This document shows positions 1-8,700 of a stretch of DNA of 64,000 nt, one piece after another (position 1 is the stretch's first letter; each line of letters starts with the position of its first letter). Origin of the DNA: Streptomyces sp. NRRL F-5126. Its GTDB lineage: Bacteria > Actinomycetota > Actinomycetes > Streptomycetales > Streptomycetaceae. The notes under the pieces are model-generated. The model searched no databases. It was not told the DNA's origin and saw only the letters and a list, made by a program, of their open reading frames with translations. Position numbers and translations under genes: made by a program. The DNA is taken from positions 657,497 to 721,496 of the forward strand of contig NZ_JOFZ01000006.1 of assembly GCF_000721265.1 (NCBI RefSeq). Direction: 5' to 3'.

Positions 1-1146
1 ATGGTCTTCCAGCTCACCCCCGGCACCGAGGCCCCCGCTGAGCTCAACATCCACTTTCCCGGCCGTGCCGCGCTGTGCATGGCGGAGAACGCCACGCACA
101 ACCTGCACAACCTGCTGACGCTGCGCGGCGCGCAGGTACGCAACCCGCACGTGTGGGCGCACTACCTCACCGAGGCCATCGCGCTGTTCGCGGGCTCCGT
201 CGACGTCGCGTTCGCCTCGCACCACTGGCCGGTCTGGGGCGGCGAGCGCGTCCTGACGTTCCTGTCCGAGCAGCGTGACGTGTACGCCTACCTGCACGAC
301 CAGACGCTGCGCATGCTCAACCAGGGCCTCACCCCGCTGGAGATCGCCGAGACGATCGAGATGCCGCCCGCCCTGGAGCGCGCCTGGCACACCCACGGCT
401 ACTACGGCTCGGTCAGCCACAACGTCAAGGCCGTCTACCAGCACTACCTGGGCTGGTTCGACGGCAACCCCGCCCACCTGTGGGAGCACCCGCCGACCGA
501 GGCCGCCAAGCGGTACGTGGACTTCATGGGCGGCGCGGAGAACGTGCTGCGGCGCGCCCGCGAGTCGTTCGCGGCCGGTGACTTCCGCTGGGTGGCGCAG
601 GTCGTCAACCACGTCGTCTTCGCGGCGCCCGAGAACGCCGAGGCGCGCGCCCTGCAGGCCGACGCCATCGAACAGCTCGGCTACGGCAGCGAGAACGGCA
701 CCTGGCGCAACTTCTACCTGACCGGCGCGCTCGAACTGCGCGAGGGGCCGGTCGGCACCCCCACCTCCACGGTGGCCCCCGACATGCTGGCGGCGCTCAC
801 CCTTGACCAGCTGTTCGACTCGCTCGCCATCCGGGTCGACGGGCCGCGGAGTTGGCACGCCGACATCACCGTCCGCTTCCACGTTCGCGGCGCGGACCCG
901 GTCAACCTGCGCCTGCGCAACGGCGTTATGGTCCACACCACCGGCGCGACACCCGAGGCGGCCGAGCCCGACGCCGAGGTCACCCTGGCCGAGGCCGACC
1001 TGCGCGCCCTCCTCCTCGGCACCGCCGACCTCGACGGCCTCGCCTCCCAGGGCCGCGCCGACGTCACCGGCGATGCGCGCGCGTTCACGGACCTCCTCGG
1101 CCACCTCGGCAACCCGGACCCCGACTTCGCGGTCGTCACGCCCTGA
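1..1146 (+). CDS. Alkyl sulfatase C-terminal part (5'-truncated by the window)
   Basis: This is the C-terminal 381 residues of an SdsA1-type alkyl sulfatase, a metallo-beta-lactamase-fold enzyme that hydrolyses alkyl sulfates such as SDS. The frame is open from base 1 and the first Met is probably internal, because the family is about 600-660 residues and its main zinc-binding half would lie upstream. Near residues 25-40 the motif AENATHNLHN matches the conserved end of the catalytic domain. Residues about 130-250 are the helical alkyl-sulfatase dimerisation region, and about 260-381 resemble the SCP2-like C-terminal domain. It ends at TGA 1144-1146. Family assignment is confident; the substrate is inferred from the family. 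Confidence 0.85.
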   Translation: MVFQLTPGTEAPAELNIHFPGRAALCMAENATHNLHNLLTLRGAQVRNPHVWAHYLTEAIALFAGSVDVAFASHHWPVWGGERVLTFLSEQRDVYAYLHDQTLRMLNQGLTPLEIAETIEMPPALERAWHTHGYYGSVSHNVKAVYQHYLGWFDGNPAHLWEHPPTEAAKRYVDFMGGAENVLRRARESFAAGDFRWVAQVVNHVVFAAPENAEARALQADAIEQLGYGSENGTWRNFYLTGALELREGPVGTPTSTVAPDMLAALTLDQLFDSLAIRVDGPRSWHADITVRFHVRGADPVNLRLRNGVMVHTTGATPEAAEPDAEVTLAEADLRALLLGTADLDGLASQGRADVTGDARAFTDLLGHLGNPDPDFAVVTP

Positions 1147-1210
1147 CCCCCGGTCGGCCGGCCGGGTCATACGATCAGAGGCCGACGCCCCGGGAGGCCA
1201 GGAGGCCCGT

Positions 1211-1675
1211 ATGTCCGCACCCGCCGCCGTTCGCACGGCGCAGCAGCGCAAGAAGGACACGCTGTACCGCCTCGAACACGACGTCGACGCCTGGGTGTCG
1301 ACGGCCGACCTGGAGACCGGCGCGCCCTACATGGTGCCGCTGTCGTTCCTGTGGACCGGCTCGTCGCTCCTGCTCGCGACCGCCCCGTCCACCCCCACCG
1401 GCCGCAACCTGTCGCTGAGCGGCACGGTCCGCATGGGCATCGGCGAGACGCGCGACGTGATCCTCGTCGACGGCACGGCCCAGCCCGTACGCCCGGCGGA
1501 GCTGTCCGCCCAGGAGGGCGACGCGTTCGCGGCGAAGACCGGATTCGACCCGCGCGAGTCGGCGGCGTCGTACCTGTACTTCCGCGTGAGCCCGCGCCGA
1601 CTCCAGGCGTGGCGCGAGGTGAACGAGTTCGCGGGCCGCGACCTGATCGTCGACGGCCGCTGGACGGTGGACTGA
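1211..1675 (+). CDS. Pyridoxamine 5'-phosphate oxidase-fold protein
   Basis: A 154-residue protein of the PPOX/FMN-binding split-barrel superfamily, whose members are small flavin or F420 proteins. The pattern of an N-terminal helix, then strands with YMVPLSFLW, a central TGRNLSLSGTVRMGI segment and a C-terminal region with YLYFRVSPRRLQAW is typical of the actinobacterial subfamily. The ATG at 1211 was chosen because AGGAGG (1200-1205) lies just upstream; the frame remains open further upstream but overlaps the alkyl-sulfatase gene. It lies 64 nt after that gene and may be co-transcribed. Cofactor and substrate cannot be read from the sequence. Confidence 0.85.
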   Translation: MSAPAAVRTAQQRKKDTLYRLEHDVDAWVSTADLETGAPYMVPLSFLWTGSSLLLATAPSTPTGRNLSLSGTVRMGIGETRDVILVDGTAQPVRPAELSAQEGDAFAAKTGFDPRESAASYLYFRVSPRRLQAWREVNEFAGRDLIVDGRWTVD

Positions 1676-1718
1676 CGGCGGCGCGCCGCCCAGCGGGGCG
1701 CGCCGGGCAGCGGGCCCA

Positions 1719-2275
1719 CTACTGCCGGGCCAGACCGGCCGGGTCGATGTCCACGGGGAACGGGGTGTCCAGGCGGGTCGTCGCGCCGGAGAGCGCGGTG
1801 GTCCGCTCCACGTACCGGCCGCCACGCAGTTCGTAGACGACGAGCATGGGGGCCGGGTCGAACTCCAGCCGCCAGAAGTGCGGGATGGCGGCCTCGGCGT
1901 ACAGCATGGGCTTGAGCTTGCGGTCCATGGTGCTGTTGCCGGGCGAGACGAGTTCGACGACGAGCCGCACGTCCTCGGCGTCGACGCTTACGCTGTCCTC
2001 GGCGGCCGCGTCGGCGTCGGCCACGACGAGGTCGGGTACCGCCGGCCCGGACGGCAGGGTGACGCTGATGGCCCCAGCACCTCGACCGGCGCTCTGGCGG
2101 CCTGAGCCGCCGCGTGCAGCACCGTCGCAAGCCGGAACGCGGCCCGCTGGTGGCGGACGCCGGGGGCGGGAGACCTTACGAGGGACTCCCCCAGCAACTC
2201 GTGACGGTGGGTGCGGTCTTCGGGCAGGGCCAGGACGTCGGCGACGGCCCAGGGGCCGTGGTGGTCGGTGGACAC
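1719..2275 (-). pseudogene. Uma2-family (DUF820) gene, frameshifted
   Basis: The two halves of a Uma2-type (restriction-endonuclease-fold) protein lie in different frames. The N-terminal half, with GPWAVADVLALPEDRTHRHELLG-type residues and SPAPGVRHQRA, runs from about 2275 to 2075. The C-terminal half, with VPDLVVADADA, LVVELVSPGNSTMDRK and IPHFWRLEFDP, continues in another frame to 1719. Adding one base to the G-run (minus strand) near 2071-2075 restores VLGAISVTLPSGPAVPDLVV, so a single-base deletion or a sequencing error explains the break. The start is set at GTG 2275; nearby alternatives cannot be excluded. An intact paralogue lies at 40045-40608. Confidence 0.8.
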
Positions 2276-2294
2276 GCTCAGAAACTCCGTTCGC

Positions 2295-2792
2295 TCAATT
2301 CCACGTGCAGGCAACGCCCGTGCCGCCATCAGCCACGAACGTGCACCAGACATGCTTGCGGCCGACGGTATGCGCGCCGTGGATCGTCATGCCCCACGCG
2401 TGGGCCAGGCTGCCCACCAGCCGCATGCCGCGCCCGCCCTCACCGGGACCGTCCATGTCCGGGCCCACACCCACACCCGCGCCAGCCTCGCAGCGGTCCT
2501 GTCCCCCAGGCACGGGCAGAGTCCACGGCTGGTCGTCGGCGACGTAGAGGGTCGTGGTCCCCGGCGCCATGACGATGTCGAGCCCGATCGTGGGCGTGTC
2601 CGTGTGCCGGTAGGCGTTGGTGACGAGTTCGGTCACGCACAGCCGTGCGTCGTCGGCGAACGCGGCGCGCCCGCGCTCGCGCAGCAGCAGGCCCACGAAG
2701 TCGCGCGCCAGTTTGGGGGCGCTGAACGAAGGCGCCAGCACGAGCCGGTAGCACTCGCCGCCCTCGCTCGGCCCCTCGGATGCATCGGCCAT
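2295..2792 (-). CDS. RsbW-like ATP-binding regulatory protein
   Basis: A 165-residue protein of the HATPase_c_2 (SpoIIAB/RsbW-like) group, which includes anti-sigma-factor kinases and many uncharacterised Streptomyces ATPases. It has the N-box-like LCVTELVTNAYRHT at about residues 50-63 and a later GRGMRLVGSLAHAWG matching the glycine-rich ATP-lid region. The ATG at 2792 is preceded by AAGGGGAGG, so the longer open frame upstream was not used. It is divergent from the XRE regulator at 2998. Such ATPases are often found beside XRE/DUF397 pairs; a regulatory link is inference. Confidence 0.8.
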   Translation of the reverse strand: MADASEGPSEGGECYRLVLAPSFSAPKLARDFVGLLLRERGRAAFADDARLCVTELVTNAYRHTDTPTIGLDIVMAPGTTTLYVADDQPWTLPVPGGQDRCEAGAGVGVGPDMDGPGEGGRGMRLVGSLAHAWGMTIHGAHTVGRKHVWCTFVADGGTGVACTWN

Positions 2793-2997
2793 ATCGGCCT
2801 CCCCTTGAGGTACGCACCCGCCGACCGTGGCTTCGGCCGCACGGAGGTACGGCTGCACTTCGGTTCCTGTGAGCGAGTGCTGCGCTACTGACAGTAGGGG
2901 CATAATTGCTACGAGGCAAACTGGCCACCTCACCTGCGGACGGTTGGACCAGAAGGAGGCCCACGGGCCAAACTGAAAGCAAACAGGGGAAGGTGAC

Positions 2998-3852
2998 ATG
3001 CCGCCAAGGAACAACCCGACAGTGCGCCAGGCCCGGCTGGGCCGGGAGTTGAGACGGCTACGGGAACGAGCCGGCAAGGCTTCGCGCGAGGCGGCGGCCA
3101 TGCTCTCGACCGACCAAGCGAAGATCAGCCACATCGAATCGGGCCGCAATGGCATCAGCGAGGACCGCATCAGGCGGCTGGCGACCTTCTACTCCTGCGA
3201 CAGCACCGAACTCATCGATGCGCTTTGCGTGATCTCAGGCGAACGCAGCGGGCAGTTCTGGTGGGACGAATACCGAGGCGTCCTCCCAGCCGGCTTCCTG
3301 GACATCGCCGCGCTTGAGCACCATGCCACGTCTCTCCAGTACTGGCAGCCCGTCACCATTCCGGGACTCTTCCAGACGGAGGAGCAGGCCCGCGCGCTGT
3401 TCGACACCGTGCTACCGAAGCTGCCCACCACCGAGGTTGACGCACGCGTTGAGCACCGCATGCGACGTAAAGGGATCTTCGAGCGGGACACACCAACCGA
3501 CCTCGAGGCCATCGTCCATGAAGCTGCTCTGCGGATGCGCATCGGAGGACGCAAGGTCGCGCGAGGCCAGCTCGAGTACCTGCTGGAGGCGTCCGAGTGG
3601 CCCGGCGTGATGCTTCGCGTCATCCCCTTCTCCCACGAGAGCTATATCGACGTCATGCAGACGGTGCTGTACGCCTGCGGCCCTGTCCCTCAGCTCGACA
3701 CAGTGCACATCGACAACGCCGCACGTGAGTCGTACCGTGACAGCCCGGCCGAACTGGCCAAGTACCGGACACACTTCAACCTGGCCGAGCAGGCGTCGAT
3801 GGAGCCGGATGAGTCACGAGAGTTCATCCGGCACATTGCGCGAGAGCTGTAG
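2998..3852 (+). CDS. XRE-family regulator with DUF5753 (Scr1-like)
   Basis: A 284-residue DNA-binding regulator. Residues about 10-65 form a helix-turn-helix (LGRELRRLRERAGKASREAA, then TDQAKISHIESGRNG). Residues about 95-275 are a DUF5753 domain with YWQPVTIPGLFQTEEQARAL and WPGVMLRVIPF. This architecture is the Scr1 antitoxin-like family of Streptomyces, normally paired with a short DUF397 protein, and the pair is present here 8 nt downstream. The ATG follows GGGGAAGG. A truncated relative of this gene lies at 4660-4944. Family is certain; the toxin-antitoxin label is inferred from related pairs. Confidence 0.9.
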   Translation: MPPRNNPTVRQARLGRELRRLRERAGKASREAAAMLSTDQAKISHIESGRNGISEDRIRRLATFYSCDSTELIDALCVISGERSGQFWWDEYRGVLPAGFLDIAALEHHATSLQYWQPVTIPGLFQTEEQARALFDTVLPKLPTTEVDARVEHRMRRKGIFERDTPTDLEAIVHEAALRMRIGGRKVARGQLEYLLEASEWPGVMLRVIPFSHESYIDVMQTVLYACGPVPQLDTVHIDNAARESYRDSPAELAKYRTHFNLAEQASMEPDESREFIRHIAREL

Positions 3853-3860
3853 GAGCAACG

Positions 3861-4064
3861 ATGAACGCAGAGCCCACCTGGCAGAAGTCGTCCTTCTCGG
3901 GAGGCGGTGACAGCTCGCAGTGCGTCGAGATCGCCAAACAGCACGGCAAGATTCTCATCCGCGAGAGCGACGACCCGGCCGGTGTCACCACAACGACCCC
4001 GGCCAACTTGGCTGTGTTCATAGCGGGCGTCAAGGCGGGCGAGTTCGACCACTTCACCGGCTGA
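3861..4064 (+). CDS. DUF397 protein
   Basis: A 67-residue DUF397 protein, the usual small partner of DUF5753 regulators. It has the characteristic WQKSSFSGGG start, CVEIA, and the ending TPANLAVFIAGVKAGEFDHF. It begins 8 nt after the regulator stop, with GGAG at the end of the regulator gene serving as ribosome binding site, so the two are co-transcribed. In related loci the DUF397 protein is described as the toxin-like or regulated partner. A decayed second copy is at 4956-5170. Confidence 0.9.
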   Translation: MNAEPTWQKSSFSGGGDSSQCVEIAKQHGKILIRESDDPAGVTTTTPANLAVFIAGVKAGEFDHFTG

Positions 4065-4079
4065 GGTCTGCTGGAGTTG

Positions 4080-4643
4080 TCAACTGTTGCCATGGGTACC
4101 GCCAGAGGTGCCCGGAAGGATCGCACGCCGCTCTTCGCTCCACCCCTGCGGTGGCACAAGCGAGGGATGCACCTGAGACACCTCGACACGAGAGTCCATT
4201 TTCTCGTCCGCCTCTACGTAACGAACCTCGAACCTCCGCTGCGGGTATGCGATCCCCAGCCTGGCGCCCCACGCCGAAACCAGCACCAGCGCTAGTTCGC
4301 GATCAGCACTTTCAACCAGATCCGCAGAGCCCCTATTCTGCCGAAAGATATGAGCGACTTCGAAGGTGTTGAAGCTGTCGACGACTTCTTCCCATGCCAT
4401 AGGCGCCCAGCTATTGCTTGCCGCAGGCGTTCGAAGGCGATCATCAATATATTCGCGATCATCACCCCAGAGGGCCACAAATACTGCACCCTCAATTTCT
4501 ACGAGTTTCGGCCAGAAGAGCCGAGAATAGACCAGGGCTTGCACCGAATCCCCCAGTTCGCTTACGTACGAGACGGGGTCGGCAGAACCCACGTCTGGGT
4601 AAGCCCTCTGCAGAATCTCCCCTACTTTGGCCTTCTCGCACAT
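4080..4643 (-). CDS. Hypothetical protein, orphan
   Basis: I do not recognise this 187-residue protein. It starts MCEKAKVGEILQRAYPDV and has a mixed alpha/beta composition with many acidic residues, no signal peptide and no membrane segment. The ATG at 4643 is preceded by AGTAGGGG. It runs opposite to its neighbours, with its start next to the remnant regulator (4660-4944) and its end 16 nt from the intact DUF397 gene. Its base composition is less GC-rich than the chromosomal genes, suggesting transfer. Lying close to an RHS toxin/immunity locus, it could be an orphan immunity gene, but nothing in the sequence proves this. Confidence 0.6.
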   Translation of the reverse strand: MCEKAKVGEILQRAYPDVGSADPVSYVSELGDSVQALVYSRLFWPKLVEIEGAVFVALWGDDREYIDDRLRTPAASNSWAPMAWEEVVDSFNTFEVAHIFRQNRGSADLVESADRELALVLVSAWGARLGIAYPQRRFEVRYVEADEKMDSRVEVSQVHPSLVPPQGWSEERRAILPGTSGGTHGNS

Positions 4644-4659
4644 CGCCTTGCCCCTACTC

Positions 4660-4944
4660 TCAGCACGGAACCAGCTACAGCACCTCATCAACGCATCCGA
4701 ACGCCCGGGCGTGATGGTGCGAGTCGTCCCGTTCACCAACGAGGTGACACAAACCGTCCTGTACGCACACGGCGTTGTGCCCGAGCTCGACACCGTCCGG
4801 ATCGACTCCCCCTCCGGAGGCCTCTACCTGGACTCGTCGGCCGACCTGACCCGATACCGCATGCTGCTGAACCTCGCCGAGCAGGCCTCCATGGAGCCCG
4901 CCGAGTCACGCAGCTTCATCCAGCACATCGCACACGAACTGTGA
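4660..4944 (+). pseudogene. 3' remnant of a second XRE/DUF5753 regulator
   Basis: From about base 4663 the frame reads ARNQLQHLINASERPGVMVRV, then VLYAHGVVPELDTVRID and NLAEQASMEPAESRSFIQHIA. This matches the last 95 or so residues of the intact regulator at 2998-3852 (ARGQLEYLLEASEWPGVMLRV and onward). The N-terminal HTH and most of DUF5753 are absent, and the upstream sequence is occupied by the opposite-strand gene 4080-4643. It is therefore a truncated paralogue, left after an insertion or recombination. Confidence 0.85.
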
Positions 4945-4955
4945 GGAAAGACGAC

Positions 4956-5170
4956 ATGAGCGAACGGATCCGCTGGCAGAAATCGTCCTTCTCGGGGGCG
5001 GCGGCGAGCGGTGCGTCGAGATCGCCGAACAGGACGGCAAGATCCTCATCTGAGAGAGCGACGACCCGGTCGGCATCACCACCACGACCCCCGCCAACCT
5101 GGCCGCGTTCATAGCAGGCGTCAAAGCGGGCGAGTTCGATCATTTCACCAACCACAATATGCCCGAATGA
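4956..5170 (+). pseudogene. Decayed DUF397 gene
   Basis: The reading begins MSERIRWQKSSFSGAA from the ATG at 4956, behind GAGGAAAG. It then shifts frame at about 5000-5010; the homologous sequence continues as RCVEIAEQDGKILI, an in-frame TGA, then ESDDPVGITTTTPANLAAFIAGVKAG to the stop at 5170. One frameshift and one nonsense codon make it non-functional. It keeps the 3' position relative to the regulator remnant, so the ancestral locus was a tandem duplication of the regulator/DUF397 pair. Confidence 0.85.
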
Positions 5171-5319
5171 CCTCGCGGTCAGTCATTGCCACAAAGCCCA
5201 GCAAACCGCTTTTCGCGAAATTAAAATCTCGATCGTCACCGTCCACTGAGGAACCCTCCGATGGCAGAACTCTGTTAACCATAGATACCTCGACACGGGA
5301 CGACGTTTGCCTACTAATT

Positions 5320-5739
5320 TTAAAATGAGCCGCCAGAAAGGATATTTTTTTCATTGTGGAAAGCGGCCACAGCCCCCACCTCACCTTCGACCAACCTTTC
5401 ATAGAAGGATGGATCATTAGCCCACTCCTTGAAGGTGATCAGTGAAGCTCCGATGCGATCCGGCGATGCGTCATTAGAGATGTAGTTCACGACCCAATGG
5501 GCTGGAATTGATCCGTCTGATACCTGAAACAAAGGACTCGGATACCAAACCGGGTATGGGAGATCATGCTCGTCGAGCAGGAAGTACCAGAAGGCGTCTT
5601 TGACCACTGTAATCGCATAGACGACATATTCCTTCCCCACGCCAAGCGGAAAGGAAGAATCCCTATTCAGCCCCCACTTGGCATCAAGCATAGACAGAGG
5701 AAGTCGTTCTCCGGAGTTACCGATTACCCGTACTTTCAT
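5320..5739 (-). CDS. Putative immunity protein for the RHS toxin
   Basis: A 139-residue protein with no signal peptide or membrane segment. The ATG at 5739 overlaps the stop of the upstream RHS gene by 4 nt (ATGA, 5736-5739), so it is translationally coupled to it. Features include KEYVVYAITVVKDAFWYFLL, the aromatic-rich PYPVWYPSPLF, and KEWANDPSFYERL. A small cytosolic gene directly after an RHS gene with a variable C-terminus is the standard place for a cognate immunity gene; that role is inferred from context. I do not recognise the family by name. Base composition is markedly AT-richer than the rest of the locus, as usual for exchangeable toxin/immunity modules. Confidence 0.7.
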   Translation of the reverse strand: MKVRVIGNSGERLPLSMLDAKWGLNRDSSFPLGVGKEYVVYAITVVKDAFWYFLLDEHDLPYPVWYPSPLFQVSDGSIPAHWVVNYISNDASPDRIGASLITFKEWANDPSFYERLVEGEVGAVAAFHNEKNILSGGSF

Positions 5740-8700
5740 CTTACGTTTGGCTCCATCTGAGGGTAGTCGAGCTTGAACTTGTACTCGAAGTTGTCCCCAT
5801 TGTCGAGATTTCTAAACCAGTGAACGGTTCGGATGGCTTTTCCGCTTGCGTCATCCAAGGTAGACTGCATTTTTACCCACTGACCCGGACCATAATTCGC
5901 TTCAAGCCTCGGAGTATCGCCGAGAGTTCTCAAAATCACGGTCCCCGCACCGGGAGCCTTCGCTCCCTGCATAGCGAGCTGATCGTAGTAATCATTCGGA
6001 ATATGATCGGGGATGGGCCCCTTATTGGGTTTCGCGGACTCCGACTCGCTCAGACGCTTGAGTGGGTCTGCGGATCCGTCGGAAGCGGTGGCGTCGGCTT
6101 CCGAAGCTGCTTCGCCTGCTCCTGCGGCAGAAGCTGATTCCTCTGCACCCACAGCCGTGCCTTCGGCGGCTATGGCGGCGCCCTCACCTGCCTCGGCTGC
6201 GGCGCCTCCGGCTACTGCCGCGCCTCCTGCCTCGGCGCCTGCCCCTGCAAGCGCTCCAAGGCCGCAAATGCCCGCTGTGAAGAACGTGCAAGCCCCGAAC
6301 AGGATTGCCCCTCCAGCGGTGGCAGCGGCCATCACCGGGTGCTTCGTCACCGCGTGGTAGACCGCCTTTGCGGCGTGGGCGATGCCGTGGCCTACCGAAC
6401 TTCCGAAGTGGGACACGCCGCTCCAGGCAGAGCAGTACCAGCAGCTCTTGTGGGTGGTCGGGTGGTAGCTGCCGCCTCCCTCGTAGCCGGCGTAGTGCGA
6501 CGCCGTGCCGCCGCCCGTGGCCTTGCCGTGGTGGGAGAGGCTGCCGTCGCCGTGGGTGACGACCCCGGAGCCGCAGCCCGGCATGCCCGGGCCGCCGCAG
6601 GCCAGGCCCTCGCCCGTCGGGTCCGACGACGTGACCGGGTTGTCGGCCGCGTAGGTGTAGCCGTTGATCGTCTGCGAGATGTTGGTCTGCAGGAGCGGGT
6701 CGAGGCTGACGAAGCGGCCGGTCGTGGTGTCGTAGTCGCGGGCGCCGAGGTGGGTGAGGCCCGTGCCCTTGTCCTGGATGCCGCCGACGAAGCCCTTGTC
6801 GCCCAGCCAGTCGGTCGAGTCGGGGTTGCCCGTGCCGCTGCCGTCGGCTCCGGGGCCTCTGGCGTTGCCGTACGGGTCGGTGTAGCGGCGTACAACGGCT
6901 TGCGTGGTGTTGTCGATCTGCGTAGAGGCCGTGCCGTGCCGGTCGGTGAGGACCCAGTCCAGCTTGCCGTCGCTCGTGCGGACCGCGACGGTCTGGCCCG
7001 CCCAGGCGTAGTAGCGCGTGCCCGTGGCGGTTGAGGCGCCCGGCGCGAGGTGGATCTCCATGTCGCCGAGGTAGAGCGTCGTGCCGGATGTGTCGCGCGA
7101 CAGGAGGCGGTTGCCGTCCGCGTCGTAGACGTAGGAGACGGAGGTGCCGTCGGCGTTCGTGACCTTCGCGAGGTTGCCCTCGTCGTCCCATTCCAGGTGC
7201 TGGGTCTTGCCGCCCACCGTGCGGGTCGTGGTGTTGCCCGCCTTGTCGTAGGCGTAGGAGGCCGTCGTGTCCGGCTGGCCGGTCTGCGTGGTCACGGACG
7301 AGTCCAGCGTGTGGGGCTGGTCGGTTCCCGGGACCGGGTACGTGTACGTCGTCGTCTTGTCGGACGTGCCCGACGTGGCGCCGTGGTCCACCAGCGTCGT
7401 GCGGTCACCGACCGGGTCGTAGCCGTAGGTCTGCCAGTAGGGCGCCGGGCCGCCGAGCATCGCCTCGGACGGGTCGGCGGCGCAGCCGTTCGTCGGGGTC
7501 CAGGCCTGGGTGAGGCGGTCGTGGCCGTCGTAGCGGTAGCACTGCGTGTCGTTCGCGCCGTCGGCGCGGGTGTCCACCGAGGTCGGGTTGCCGGAGTCGT
7601 CGTACGTGTAGTGCGTGTCCTGGACCGGCGCGGAGTCCGTGTCGTCCGTGACGAGCTGGCGGTCCAGACGCCGGGTGCCGTCCTCGTAGGTGTTGCTGAT
7701 CTGCACCCACTTGGCGCTGTCGGCCGTAGAGGTGCCCAACGTCACCTGGGACACGTCGCCGGGCTTGGTGTAGTCGGTGTTCAGGACGTAGCCGCTGGCG
7801 CCCTTGAGGGACTTCGGCATGCCGAGTTCGTTGTAGCCGAAGATCTCGGACTCACGCGGCAAGCCGCCCACGGCAGGGTCCGACGCCGAGTACTGCGTCC
7901 CGTCCAGGTTGTAGGCCGAGCCGAAGCTGTACGTGCCGGCCAGTGCCTCCTCGCCCGCGACGGACGGCACCGTGACCCGGGTGAACGTGGGGTGGTAGAG
8001 GGAGTCGTAGGAGAGGGTCTGGCTGGTGTAGGCCTTGCCGCCGGTGCCGGAGCCCCCGACGTAGCGGATGGACGCCGAGGGCTTGCCCTTGGCGATCGTG
8101 TCGTACGTCCACTTCGCCAGCTGGTGATCGGCGTCCTGGACCGTGCCGTCGTACTCGCCCGTCTTCCGACCGAGTACGTCGTACGTGTAGCTGAGGGTCT
8201 TGCCGCGGCTGTCCGTCGTCGACGTCGTCCGGTCCAGGTCGTCGTACGTCGTCGTGCTGGTGCCGCCGTCCGGGTCGGTCGTGGACGTCTTGCGGCCGAG
8301 CAGGTCGTAGCCGTAGTGCCAGCTGTTGCCGTCAGCGTCGGTGATCTGCGCCAGGCGGCTCTTCGCGTCGTAGCGGTAGTCGATCGCCGTGTAGGAACCG
8401 GACGCGGTGCCGTTGTCGTAGTCCCGGGTCTCCGTCGTGCGTCCGAGGGTGTCCACGAGGGTGGTGGTGGCCACTCCGCCCTTCGGCGGGACAACGGTCG
8501 TCCGGTCGCCGCCGTAGGTGGTCGTGGTCGTCCACTTTTTCGTGCCGTCGGCGTAGAAGTCCTTCGCCGTGGCCCTGCTGTCACCGTCGTAGGTGGTGAG
8601 GGTCTGCGACGGCTGCGCGGAGGTGATGTTCGCCAGGGTGCCCGAGGCGTCGCTGCCGTCGGAGTAGTCGGCGTCCGCCTCGACGGCGAGGCCGCGCGTG

